Shown here: positions 19,751 to 28,745 of the stretch, one piece after another | Numbering within the stretch: position 1 is the stretch's first letter | How the letters are laid out: the number at the start of each line of letters is the position of its first letter | Assembly: GCA_016177875.1 (NCBI GenBank) | Contig: JACOUL010000033.1 | Location: forward strand, 124,001-188,000 | DNA length: 64,000 bases | From: Burkholderiales bacterium | GTDB taxonomy: Bacteria; Pseudomonadota; Gammaproteobacteria; Burkholderiales; Burkholderiaceae_D | Reading direction: 5' to 3' | Notes under the pieces: generated by a model | The model's database searches: none | What the model saw: only the letters and a program-made list of their open reading frames with translations | Told to the model about the DNA's origin: nothing | Program-made: the position numbers and the translations under genes

Positions 19751-20563
19751 GTGCATTGGAAGGCAGACCCATTACTTTATCCCCCCTATTTGCGATCACG
19801 GATACGCCGAGGCCGAGGTATTGGCGCGGGCATTGATTACGTCCCTTGGCTGAAAACCAAGGATGTTCCGTCAGAAGGCACTTCTTCAATGGTCAAGGGC
19901 ATCAGGATCGATCGCCCTTATCATCTATTATCAGAGTACGAGTGTTCGTATTTTTATCTACTTGAGCGCAATCCGAGAGTAGTCGATATTCGTGAGCAAT
20001 GGCCTATTCTTGACGTGAATGGAACCATTGAACTATGTGCGCAAGCGAATTTGTCGCATAAGAATCGGGGAATCTATCCGGAACCATACACCATAGATTT
20101 TTTGATTACAGAACGAATTGGAGAGGAACTCCTGTATCGAGCCGCAAGCATCAAGTCGCCACAAGATGCGAAAGATCCGGAAGTCAGAAAAAAGCTCGCC
20201 GTAGAGTACAACTGGTGCAAACGGCGTGGAATACCGTGGACCTTAGTCGATACAAGCAAGTTCAATAAGCAGCTTCTAGATACTCTTCGGTTTATTCGAG
20301 CGTGGTTTAAGAATCGTTTTGAACCAAACGCTGGAGCAGTTTCACGGTTTGCCGAATGTTTTTTGGAGCACTATCGCCCCAATATTTTGCTTGCAGAGCT
20401 GATTGCGGAGTCGGCTAAGCGCTTGGCGTTACGCAAAAATGTCGCAGAAGATACTTTTAGGTATTGTGCGTGGTCCGGGTACATTCCGATTTCAATGGCT
20501 CATCAAATTAAATTAAACCGGCCATTGGTACTTACGAAAGAATTTGCCCATGATCGGATTTAA
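19751..20563 (+). CDS. tnsA: TnsA endonuclease (Tn7-like transposase subunit)
   Basis: A 270-aa homologue of Tn7 TnsA (273 aa), the restriction-endonuclease-like subunit that cuts the 5' ends of the element and makes transposition cut-and-paste. The type II endonuclease triad is visible: Glu64 in SEYECSYFYLLE, Asp116 in PYTIDFLI and Lys135 in AASIKSP. The conserved VVDIREQWPI stretch follows the first. The start is a GTG at 19751; the nearby ATG at 19744 is out of frame. It overlaps tnsB by about 14 bp. The promoter must lie in the few bases between the terminal repeat and the start, or within the end itself. Confidence 0.95.
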   Translation: MHWKADPLLYPPYLRSRIRRGRGIGAGIDYVPWLKTKDVPSEGTSSMVKGIRIDRPYHLLSEYECSYFYLLERNPRVVDIREQWPILDVNGTIELCAQANLSHKNRGIYPEPYTIDFLITERIGEELLYRAASIKSPQDAKDPEVRKKLAVEYNWCKRRGIPWTLVDTSKFNKQLLDTLRFIRAWFKNRFEPNAGAVSRFAECFLEHYRPNILLAELIAESAKRLALRKNVAEDTFRYCAWSGYIPISMAHQIKLNRPLVLTKEFAHDRI

Positions 20564-22754
20564 GCCTATTTCTAGGCCTTCAATGAGTCGTTGGCTTGTA
20601 TTGCGGACATCGGCTTCGGGTGAGCAAACACACCTCCGAATCACGCACATTTTTCGACATTGTGTATATGCCATTAAAGTCGGCGAACCAGAGGCAGCGA
20701 GGTATGCCAGACGGCCCATTCGGATACTTCTCAGTGAAATCGATGAAATGGCCGACAAACCAAATGCGGCGTGGGGGAGAATCGATCTCCCACCTAGATT
20801 CTCTACGCCCCCTTCAGATGGGTCGGATAGAGCAAGATCGGTGGAGGCCGCATGGGGAATGATTGAGCCGTTAGTGACCGCATTTGAAAAAGAAGAAAAC
20901 TTAAAGCGCTCGCGATATACATCGTTAATTCGACAGCGGGCAGAAGCTTTGGACGTTAGCTTTATCACATTAAATCGTCTACTACTAAGGTATTACTACT
21001 TTGGCGGCACAAAAAATGCGCTGCTTCATTTGCCAGCGGGGCCGGTGCCGGGTACGGCAGGATATAGTCAGGCCAATATCGATGATGGCAATGGAAAATC
21101 GCGCAGTCCAGTGCGCCGCGGCCGAAAGGGTATTCTTACCCACGAATTGGGTGAAAACACATTTATTGTTACCGAAGACGACATCGGAGACATAATCGAT
21201 TGTTTGAAAAGTGCCTTACGTCGAGGACGGACGAATATTCCGGCGGTACATGAAGAATATTTGGCGACCAAATTCCGTCTTCGTCACCCGAAAATTCATA
21301 GAAAGTATTTAGAAGAAAAGCATCCTGAGCCGGTTACGTTAAGGCAGTTCAGATATTACGTTGATCTTCATGCTCAGCTTAATGAAGATCTCGCTAAGAA
21401 TTTGGTTACATATCAGCGTAGATCCAGAGAGGTAGGTTCGCTTCATTCGTCTGGGCCAGGAGAGGTGTATGAAATCGACGCCACGGGCGGAAGAATGTAC
21501 CTCGTCACGTCTACCGATCCGCCTATCTCTGTGGGAACGCCAACCATTTATCTTCTTATTGATAGATGGAGCAGATTCGTTCCGGCTGCCTATATATCGC
21601 TTCGCGCACCCTCGTACGAAGAAGTTCGGCATGTGCTGTTAATTGCGTTCACTTCCAGAGAAGCTCGCTTCAAAGCGCTTGGTGTGGACATCGACGACAA
21701 GCGTTGGCCAATAGGTTGTGTGCCTGCAGTGATTTGCGACGATCGTGGGCCAGAGTTCATGAGCGAATCAATGGAGAAGGCCATTGTCAATGACCTGAGA
21801 ATTGAATTAACGCCGCTACCGCCTCTCTGTCCGGATGGTAAAGCAATCATCGAGAGATTTATTCGCGAATTAAAGCGTCGAATGAGTAATGCAAAATTGA
21901 AGGGCGTGTATGCCGAGCGTCCTCTCGATCCAGTAACAAAACGTGTCGCCCGAAAGGCAGAGGCTGCAGCTGCACACACATTGGCAGATGCATACAGGGC
22001 GATTATCGAAATTATTGTCGATCACAACAACCGGCCGCATTCTGCATTGCGAGAGCGGAAGGAATTGTCGCGAGCAGGAGTGAAGCCTACGCCAGTTAAT
22101 GCCTACCGTTGGGGCCTTGAAAATATTTCTGGAGTTCGATCTCCTCCATTTTCTGATGAGGACTATTATCGATTATTGCTTGCCACTGATTTTGGCACGA
22201 TAACAAATCGTGGTGTTCGATACAAAGGAAGATCCTACCTTCCCGCAAATGTGACCGCCCATTCCTTGCTCGCCAAGTTTACGTCGAATGGGCGAAAAAA
22301 AGAGATTCGGATTGATAAGACATTTCCACATCAGCTTTTCGTGGTAAGCCCGCGAGGAGAATGGGGGGAGTTTCATCTTGATCGAAATGGCATAAGTGCA
22401 TTAGGAACACTCACACTCGATGAAGAAGAGGCGTTCTCCGGTCAAAACTCCTTGCTATGGGCCCGTGCGGAGCATCAAAGCAGAGTCAGTCGCGTGGCAG
22501 CAAAGAGTAAATCAACCAAAATAGGAAATAAGCGGGGCAAAGCAAGTACCGCAGAGCATGGACGGGAAAAGAGCGCTGCGCGCCAGGGGGAAACTATCGA
22601 GATGAAGAAGAAGTTGCTGGGCGAAATTTTACCGGAGGAAGTCCAATCTACGAGGCCGCCTGCGCCATCTGAAAGTAAGGAATGGGCAAGGATCGAAGAG
22701 GAAGAGAATCGGCAACGGCTTGAACAGATACGGCAGCATCGGAGAAAGCGATGA
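20550..22754 (+). CDS. tnsB: TnsB DDE transposase
   Basis: 734-aa Tn7-family transposase of the retroviral-integrase superfamily; it binds the transposon ends and cuts/joins the 3' ends. The catalytic triad is Asp310 (YEIDATGG), Asp398 (ICDDRGPEF) and Glu435 (AIIERFIRELK), with typical D-to-E spacing. N-terminal residues 1-120 contain the DNA-binding helical domains, and the charged C-terminal tail (after about residue 640) is expected to contact TnsC. I prefer ATG 20550, inside the end of tnsA; a TTG at 20544 is also in frame. The stop overlaps the tnsC ATG by 4 bp, so tnsABC form one translationally coupled unit. Confidence 0.95.
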   Translation: MIGFKPISRPSMSRWLVLRTSASGEQTHLRITHIFRHCVYAIKVGEPEAARYARRPIRILLSEIDEMADKPNAAWGRIDLPPRFSTPPSDGSDRARSVEAAWGMIEPLVTAFEKEENLKRSRYTSLIRQRAEALDVSFITLNRLLLRYYYFGGTKNALLHLPAGPVPGTAGYSQANIDDGNGKSRSPVRRGRKGILTHELGENTFIVTEDDIGDIIDCLKSALRRGRTNIPAVHEEYLATKFRLRHPKIHRKYLEEKHPEPVTLRQFRYYVDLHAQLNEDLAKNLVTYQRRSREVGSLHSSGPGEVYEIDATGGRMYLVTSTDPPISVGTPTIYLLIDRWSRFVPAAYISLRAPSYEEVRHVLLIAFTSREARFKALGVDIDDKRWPIGCVPAVICDDRGPEFMSESMEKAIVNDLRIELTPLPPLCPDGKAIIERFIRELKRRMSNAKLKGVYAERPLDPVTKRVARKAEAAAAHTLADAYRAIIEIIVDHNNRPHSALRERKELSRAGVKPTPVNAYRWGLENISGVRSPPFSDEDYYRLLLATDFGTITNRGVRYKGRSYLPANVTAHSLLAKFTSNGRKKEIRIDKTFPHQLFVVSPRGEWGEFHLDRNGISALGTLTLDEEEAFSGQNSLLWARAEHQSRVSRVAAKSKSTKIGNKRGKASTAEHGREKSAARQGETIEMKKKLLGEILPEEVQSTRPPAPSESKEWARIEEEENRQRLEQIRQHRRKR

Positions 22755-24175
22755 GCAACTTGAACCAAGCTCCAGAAAAAATCCAAGTAGTGCAGGCTAA
22801 ATATTCAGAGACAGGCGTCAAGCGCTTTAAGGGCAATCCATTTATTGAAGCGCTACCTCCGTTACCTGCTTCTAAATCGGACTTCCTGACCTTAGTCGCC
22901 AATTATCCGGATGTGCCAACAGATAAGGATCGCCGCAAGGGTGAGATAGTCCGGCTTATGGAGCTGCAGACGCTAAATGATCTGGTTTATCCATTTCCAG
23001 CTTATCAAAAAATTGCGTTGGCATTAGCCACAATGCTGCCAGAGACTTATGTGGCGAGAAATCCTTTGGACGTTACTGATGTTAAGAGAAGACACGCCTT
23101 GGCAGCAAGAGAGTCAGACGGTGTCTTATTTCCAAAGAATTGGAAGACCTCGGCCAAAGGTCATCTACTTATCGCCATTAGTGGCATGGGTAAATCCACA
23201 CTTGCATCAGCCTTTTTCCTTCAATATCCCCAAATTATTCAGCATACTGTCTATCAGGGAAAGCCACTCAAGCATGTGCAAATCGTTTATCTGATGCTGC
23301 GAGCACCGCATGACGGTTCTTTGAAGAGTTTGTGCATTCAATTTTTTGAAGCAATCGACCGCCTGCTTGGAACGAATTACACACGCCAAGCAAGAGGGGT
23401 TCGCCAAATCGGCCTAATGGTTCAATTGATGAATCAGGTGGCAACCGTGGTTTCACTGGGATTCATCGTCATTGACGAAGTACAGAATCTACGAAGTGCA
23501 AGGGGCGGCAATGCGGAATTTGTTCTAAACCTATTCAGTGAAATTGTTGAGGGCCTCGGTATCAGCATTCTCGTTATTGCTACACCTGCCGTTCAACCGG
23601 TGATAGAAAATAGCGTACGAAATTCTAGAAAATTAGCATCATTCGGCGAAACAACAATTAAGCCGATGGGAAAACGTGATCCACTCTGGGCAGAGTTCTG
23701 CGAGGTGCAATGGGACTATTCCTACGTAAAGAAAAAAGGAACACTTACTCAAGGTCTGCGCGACGCTTGGCATGATTTCTCTGCGGGAAATACAGCATTC
23801 GCGTCATTGGCATTCGCACTCGCGCAAAGGAATGAAATTGGTGGTCGCGAAGTTGTAGACGAAGTCGCATTTGAGAGAGTCGCTAAGACAGATATGGCGT
23901 TCCTTCAGCCGGCAATACGCGCACTTCGTAGTAAAAATGAAGCAGCGCTGCGTGCCTTCGACGATCTTCTTTTTAGCAAAAGATACCGAGAGCTTAGAAA
24001 GTCATTAGGTATCGCAGAGGAGGCTACCAAATCTTCAGCAGCCGAAGAGTTTGAAGACATTCCTGAAGATGATTTGCCTCCCCAGGCAACCTCACAAAGC
24101 CAGAAAAAGCGTAGACCCAAGGCGAATGCTTCCGAAGAGACTGATCTTCCAACGGAAGACCCTCTGGCAATGTAG
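22751..24175 (+). CDS. tnsC: TnsC AAA+ ATPase, transposition regulator
   Basis: 474-aa AAA+ protein that bridges target-selector proteins and the TnsAB transposase. Walker A is ISGMGKST near residue 145 and Walker B is FIVIDEVQN near residue 241, followed by a sensor region (ILVIATPA). The N-terminal about 80 residues and the Lys/Glu/Pro-rich C-terminal 70 residues correspond to the TnsB- and selector-interacting tails of the family. The gene overlaps tnsB by ATGA and is followed 26 bp later by tnsD, so the four genes are one operon. Confidence 0.95.
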   Translation: MSNLNQAPEKIQVVQAKYSETGVKRFKGNPFIEALPPLPASKSDFLTLVANYPDVPTDKDRRKGEIVRLMELQTLNDLVYPFPAYQKIALALATMLPETYVARNPLDVTDVKRRHALAARESDGVLFPKNWKTSAKGHLLIAISGMGKSTLASAFFLQYPQIIQHTVYQGKPLKHVQIVYLMLRAPHDGSLKSLCIQFFEAIDRLLGTNYTRQARGVRQIGLMVQLMNQVATVVSLGFIVIDEVQNLRSARGGNAEFVLNLFSEIVEGLGISILVIATPAVQPVIENSVRNSRKLASFGETTIKPMGKRDPLWAEFCEVQWDYSYVKKKGTLTQGLRDAWHDFSAGNTAFASLAFALAQRNEIGGREVVDEVAFERVAKTDMAFLQPAIRALRSKNEAALRAFDDLLFSKRYRELRKSLGIAEEATKSSAAEEFEDIPEDDLPPQATSQSQKKRRPKANASEETDLPTEDPLAM

Positions 24176-24201
24176 ATGGGCTAATGCGACGCTAAGCCTG
24201 G

Positions 24202-26037
24202 ATGCGCCGCTTTTCATACATTCCCGAATTATTGCCAGACGAATTGCTTTACTCTTGGCTGGCTCGTCTCGCTGCCTTAAATGCATACCACCATCCACGA
24301 GAATTTCTTCTCGCCATAGTCGGGTCAAGTAACGCGGTCCTTAGCGTCGACCTTCCAACACTTTTAGATTCAATGCATCGCCGGTTGGGTGATATGTTTC
24401 CTTTTTCCACTCCCATTGATGCAATTCAGCGAGGAACTCTGTATCCGTATCATCGCCCATTTATTTCGCCTGATCGGAATGAAGCGATTGTCCAGATGCT
24501 GTTACATGAGGGCGGTAAAGGGCTTAAAACATTGCTTGGTCGAGTGGCAAATCGATTTGGAGCGTCACAGCCATTACGATATTGTCCGGCCTGTTTTGAA
24601 GCCGACTATACCCGTTTTGGAGTGCCATATTGGCGGCGTGTACATCAACTTCCAGGAGTGATTTGTTGCGTTATTCACGCTACTAGACTACTTGATCATG
24701 AGTTGCCCAGCACTACTGCGCATAAGCAGAGACTAATTCCCCCTGCGTTTGAACTCGGAAAGCATTCGGTCATCCACATAGCCTCAAAAAATCAAATTAA
24801 GCTCGCCATACTGTCGATCGATTTGTTGAAGGCGGCTTTGCCTCCCTTGGCGGGGGATGTGCGAGCTTTAGTTTATGGGAAGGCTGCTAAAGATCGAGGA
24901 TTGGTGAACAGTCGAGGCCGAGTGTGTCATGGCCAAATTGTCGGCGCGATAAGGAAGCGATTTAATGATTTTTCCGGCTTCGAGCATCGCGCGAGGCTCT
25001 TGGCTTCCGCGGCTCAACCATTAAGATGGGTAGCTGATATTTTCAATCGGCCGGAAAGGGCTGTCCATCCACTTTGTCATTTATTGCTTATTGATTTGCT
25101 TTGGGACGGCGTGGACGAGTTTTCTAAAGCGATTCTTGAAGTTACAAATGGTAATTGCGAGCCGAAAGTGGATGCTGGTTCTAAAGTTATTAGCCCTGCT
25201 CGCTTTTCCAAGCATGATCGCGGCATGAGTCAGATACTTCAAGATACCAGTATTTCGTGTAGAAGCGCTGCGGAATTATTGGGAATGTCGGTCACAACTG
25301 TGGTGAATCGTCGGCGCGCTTTGGGCATACCTATTTCCGAACGGCGTAAATTATTAGATGGGGAGAAGATCTCCGCAATCAATACGTCACTTGGGCGCGG
25401 ATATGCACTCGTTACAATCGCACATAGGCACAATGTTTCGTTAAGCACGGTATATCGATTACTTTCGCAGGATGCCAGCTTATTGGCAGCACGCAATCGT
25501 ACAGAGCACAAACAAGTTCGCGCTAGACAAAGAGAGCATTGGCTAAAGGCGCTAAATAGAAAAAAATCTGATGGCGTCAACCACGCTCGAAAGATTGCAG
25601 CAGACAGCTATGCTTGGTTATATCGGAACGACCGACCATGGCTAATGCAGATCAACAAACAATTCAGGGTCCCGTGTAAACGCATAGCACGGGTAGATTG
25701 GTCAAAACGGGACGACAAGTTATGCCAAGCTTTATCTCGGTTCATCAAGCAATTTTTTGGCAATAGGCCTCGTTTGCGGCTATCAAAGACTATGATGCTA
25801 AGGCAGTTGGGCGAAACCAATGTTCGGGCGCACTGGAGTAAACTTCCTAGATTAGCTTCAATGATTGAAGGGCATGCTGAGTCGATATTGGATTTCCAAA
25901 AGCGCAGAATCGATTGGGCGATTGACGCGCTCAAAAGAGATTCAGTTTCATTGCCACTTTGGCGAATACAACGAGCAGCGGGACTAAAAACCTGGTCTCC
26001 ATCTCTTCGCGCATATGCAAGGCAAAGACTCACCTAG
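24202..26037 (+). CDS. tnsD: TnsD, attTn7 (glmS) target selector, TniQ family
   Basis: 611-aa target selector. The N-terminal TniQ domain has the zinc-binding pattern Cys128-x2-Cys131, His148, Cys155/156 and His159. The C-terminal third shares recognisable sequence with Tn7 TnsD (508 aa): AWLYRNDRPWL, RVDWSKRD and ILDFQKRRIDWAI line up with the equivalent TnsD stretches. Known TnsD binds the end of the glmS coding region, which agrees with this element's location. It is longer than Tn7 TnsD because of a middle region (about residues 340-430) with two helix-turn-helix-like segments (SAAELLGMSVTTVVNRRRAL; GYALVTIAHRHNVSLSTVYRL). It closes the tnsABCD operon. Confidence 0.93.
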   Translation: MRRFSYIPELLPDELLYSWLARLAALNAYHHPREFLLAIVGSSNAVLSVDLPTLLDSMHRRLGDMFPFSTPIDAIQRGTLYPYHRPFISPDRNEAIVQMLLHEGGKGLKTLLGRVANRFGASQPLRYCPACFEADYTRFGVPYWRRVHQLPGVICCVIHATRLLDHELPSTTAHKQRLIPPAFELGKHSVIHIASKNQIKLAILSIDLLKAALPPLAGDVRALVYGKAAKDRGLVNSRGRVCHGQIVGAIRKRFNDFSGFEHRARLLASAAQPLRWVADIFNRPERAVHPLCHLLLIDLLWDGVDEFSKAILEVTNGNCEPKVDAGSKVISPARFSKHDRGMSQILQDTSISCRSAAELLGMSVTTVVNRRRALGIPISERRKLLDGEKISAINTSLGRGYALVTIAHRHNVSLSTVYRLLSQDASLLAARNRTEHKQVRARQREHWLKALNRKKSDGVNHARKIAADSYAWLYRNDRPWLMQINKQFRVPCKRIARVDWSKRDDKLCQALSRFIKQFFGNRPRLRLSKTMMLRQLGETNVRAHWSKLPRLASMIEGHAESILDFQKRRIDWAIDALKRDSVSLPLWRIQRAAGLKTWSPSLRAYARQRLT

Positions 26038-26090
26038 AAGATATTCACGTTATTTGTAATAAATTCTGATCCCCAGAAGGTGGACATTGA

Positions 26091-27218
26091 ATGACAAGAA
26101 TTATTCAAGCCGATTTCATGCGCAGTGGCATGCCTGCTTTGCGCAATTGGGATGAGACTTTGAATATGTACTACGATGAGACCAACAACATACGGCGATT
26201 GTCGTTGTCGGAAGTAGGGTTAAACGCGCCGGCCGATCAGACCTTCGCAATCGCAGGAATTGCACTCAGGCCTGGACAAACTATATCTGGTTGGGAAGAG
26301 CTACGGAAGTTGATGCGCATCCAGCCTACTGCCACTGAGGTTAAGTTTAAGCATATTGCTCCTCCAGACTATGAAGGCACACTTTCATCGCACAAGCTAA
26401 CCGATGTACTGTCATGGCTACTCGATAACGATGTCTTAATCCACTATTCAGTACTCGACGTATTGCACTGGTCGATTCTCGACATTGTCGAGTCGTTGAT
26501 GGCAGACACCCGGATTTCGATTAGTCCATTTCATCTTGAGTTGAAAAACGAACTGTACCGTGCGGTGCGCACAGATCCTCCCGCATTCATGTCATTGCTT
26601 CACAACTTTTCTTATCCGAATTTAGATCATTCCTCTATTAGGCCATTTCTGGAAGCTGTTCTGTCTTTCATAGAGGAAAAGGTGAATGAGGATCGAAACT
26701 TAGCAATGATGATGCTCAAGCAGACTCTGCGCTATGCCGCCAGGTTGCCTGAGTTAGAGCTTCCTTTTTTACAGGACAATGAACCAGGCGAATTAATAAC
26801 CGACTTCAGCGTTCATTTTCTGCACTGTATGTACGTCTTTAAGCATGCTTCACATACCTTTGACAGGGAAACTTACATAGAGAAGATGCTTCAATTATTT
26901 GAGATTCGTGATGGTCAAAGGCGTGTGGATTATCGATTTTCTGATTCTAAGAACGAGGTTGGCGTCCAGGTGTCTGACGTGGTTGCAGGTTTGCTGGGAA
27001 GGCATTTCACTTACTTGCGAAATCACACTCTGATGGAGCTTCGGAAAAAGAAGGACGCATTGACTGCACAACAGTTAAAAAACCTGAATCTGCTCCGAAG
27101 ACTCGTTGATCGGTCAGATGCTTTTAGCGAAGGGCTATTTCATGCAGTGCTTCCGCTGGACACGCATTTTAAGAACAATGCGTTCCTCCATGAGGTCAAA
27201 GTCCCCGAACTTGAGTAA
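26091..27218 (+). CDS. DUF3800-like protein
   Basis: 375-aa cytoplasmic protein. It carries the two hallmarks of DUF3800 proteins: an early acidic motif (YYDETNN, about residues 26-32) and a late Ser-Asp...Asp motif (RFSDSKNEVGVQVSDVVAGLLG). Together these suggest an RNase H-like fold nuclease, though the biochemical function of most members is unknown. It begins 53 bp after tnsD on the same strand and could be cotranscribed with the tns operon; base composition resembles the tns genes. A second DUF3800 gene lies at 30255-31310. Confidence 0.7.
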   Translation: MTRIIQADFMRSGMPALRNWDETLNMYYDETNNIRRLSLSEVGLNAPADQTFAIAGIALRPGQTISGWEELRKLMRIQPTATEVKFKHIAPPDYEGTLSSHKLTDVLSWLLDNDVLIHYSVLDVLHWSILDIVESLMADTRISISPFHLELKNELYRAVRTDPPAFMSLLHNFSYPNLDHSSIRPFLEAVLSFIEEKVNEDRNLAMMMLKQTLRYAARLPELELPFLQDNEPGELITDFSVHFLHCMYVFKHASHTFDRETYIEKMLQLFEIRDGQRRVDYRFSDSKNEVGVQVSDVVAGLLGRHFTYLRNHTLMELRKKKDALTAQQLKNLNLLRRLVDRSDAFSEGLFHAVLPLDTHFKNNAFLHEVKVPELE

Positions 27219-27228
27219 GTAAATGTAT

Positions 27229-28140
27229 TTAGTCTCTGTCTAACTCAGCTAGCAATTCATCTGATTTTTCAACTAATGGCTTACGTTTCAGTTCGTCCAG
27301 CGTCTTGCCGTCCTTTGATTTCCATACGAGCCACCCATTGGTGCTGGTGCCCGATACTGTGTCTGAAGCGCCGCTTGGTGTTTTGAAGAGAACGTCCTTT
27401 TGAAATACATAAAAACCGTTTTCCTCTTTTAGCGTCTCTTCTGCCAACAGAGTTGCTCGTCTTTTGGCAAACCAGGTAGTGGATGCAGATGATTTAACCT
27501 CTATTCGTGCTTTGGAACCTTTTAAAACGACAAATCCTTCTTCGGTATATTCACCCTCCGCCTCGTATCCTGGCCCCTTCATGTAAAAAATATCCTGCGT
27601 TGTAATGCTGGATTTTGCTAGGGCTACTGGTTCGAAAATCGGCTGCCCCAGCGTAGCAAGCAATGTGCGCGCTGTATCGAATACGTCCATGCAGTCTGCT
27701 TCCAATGGTGCTGGAGTATGTGGCTTCGATCCGCTATTTCCATTTTTGATTGCATATCGAGAAGCCTGAATCGCCTGTTGAATGCTGCACCATTCGAGAA
27801 AGAGTGCATGTGTCTGAGTGAGGCTGTTCGTAAGCGATACAACTACAAAGGCGCGGTTCCAAAATTCTTTTGCCTTATGGTGATTAGCCAAACGTTCACC
27901 GAGACTGCCGGTCTGGCCGACATAAACGGCGGTTGCCTCGCCATTGTCGCTTTCCCCGATCAGGAAATATATGCCTACTTGTTTGGCCTCCGGCATAGCT
28001 TGGAACTGAGCAAGCAGTGATCGGGGAATCTCTATGACGCGAACAATACTTGTCGTCAGCTCCGCAACGCGAATGCCACGAGGATCGCCCGTTGGCAGAA
28101 AAATTTGGATAGTACGAGGCCGTAAAGTCATTGTCTTCAT
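27229..28140 (-). CDS. GIY-YIG nuclease domain protein with DUF4357-like C-terminus
   Basis: 303 aa. The GIY-YIG core runs from about residue 52 to 135: GIYFLIGES, then AVYVGQTGSLGERL with the conserved Tyr-Val-Gly and Arg, and LFLEW supplying a Glu. The C-terminal about 60 residues (VSGTSTNGWLVWKSKDGKTLDEL) look like the DUF4357 module that often follows such nucleases. The start codon directly abuts the stop (28141-28143) of the upstream PD-(D/E)xK-like gene, so the two are almost certainly translated from one mRNA. Proteins of this architecture are common in defence islands, but a defined activity is not established. Confidence 0.8.
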   Translation of the reverse strand: MKTMTLRPRTIQIFLPTGDPRGIRVAELTTSIVRVIEIPRSLLAQFQAMPEAKQVGIYFLIGESDNGEATAVYVGQTGSLGERLANHHKAKEFWNRAFVVVSLTNSLTQTHALFLEWCSIQQAIQASRYAIKNGNSGSKPHTPAPLEADCMDVFDTARTLLATLGQPIFEPVALAKSSITTQDIFYMKGPGYEAEGEYTEEGFVVLKGSKARIEVKSSASTTWFAKRRATLLAEETLKEENGFYVFQKDVLFKTPSGASDTVSGTSTNGWLVWKSKDGKTLDELKRKPLVEKSDELLAELDRD

Positions 28141-28641
28141 CTATTTCCCAAATAGCGCGTCATGTAGCTCTTCAATGGTATCAATTTTCCTAAACATTGC
28201 GATCGGTATTGTACGGATGTTAGGGCGTTCAGCTTTTATGCCTTCCGAATTGGCGCGTGTGTGCCTTGAGATCTTTAGGTGTTCTATCGGCGGAAGGGGT
28301 TTTCCTGGTTCGTTGCCAAAGAATAGAAATGGGCCAATAGCCAAGGTGGCGGGATCAAAGCGGACCCAAATAACGCAGCCAGATGGCTTGGAGCCCAACC
28401 CAATGTGGATGTTCTGCTTGGATGTTTTAGCCGTATGCGATGAAGCTTTGAGTTGGACATGGCGAGTAATTCCATTTGCCTCAAGTACCACATCATGGCC
28501 TGAACGGTCGATAGATGGCTGCGAAACTTCCAGCGTAGCTTGATGATAGAACCACGAATGTTTTAAAAGCTCGCCGATCAGTAGGTGCTCTAGCAGACGT
28601 TCTCGATACACCGATTGATGAGTTTCTAACGTATTTTCCAT
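28141..28641 (-). CDS. PD-(D/E)xK nuclease-like protein
   Basis: 166-aa protein of no family I can name. A helical N-terminus is followed by SGHDVVLEANGITRHVQLKAS (written in two parts, SGHDVVL and HVQLKAS, at about residues 46-67), which fits the D...(E/Q)xK core of restriction-endonuclease-fold proteins, and by two further beta strands (CVIWVRFD; FLFFG). It is first in an operon with the GIY-YIG gene and diverges from the HNH nuclease gene at 28746. A nuclease pair used in defence is the simplest reading, but that is inference. Confidence 0.6.
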   Translation of the reverse strand: MENTLETHQSVYRERLLEHLLIGELLKHSWFYHQATLEVSQPSIDRSGHDVVLEANGITRHVQLKASSHTAKTSKQNIHIGLGSKPSGCVIWVRFDPATLAIGPFLFFGNEPGKPLPPIEHLKISRHTRANSEGIKAERPNIRTIPIAMFRKIDTIEELHDALFGK

Positions 28642-28695
28642 ATTTTCACGCTGGTTCCTGGCGAATATCGATGGCCGTTGGTCCGAGTACGAATG

Positions 28696-28716
28696 ATTTA
28701 TAGTTTAATTTATAGT
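28696..28716. promoter_or_regulatory. Direct repeat in the divergent nuclease promoter region
   Basis: ATTTATAGT occurs twice, at 28696-28704 and 28708-28716, with a 12-bp period, between the divergent nuclease operons. This is about one helical turn and could be an operator or overlapping -10 elements. No dedicated regulator gene is adjacent. Confidence 0.35.
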
Positions 28717-28745
28717 CATATTATTACCCATGTGTGCCACGCAAA

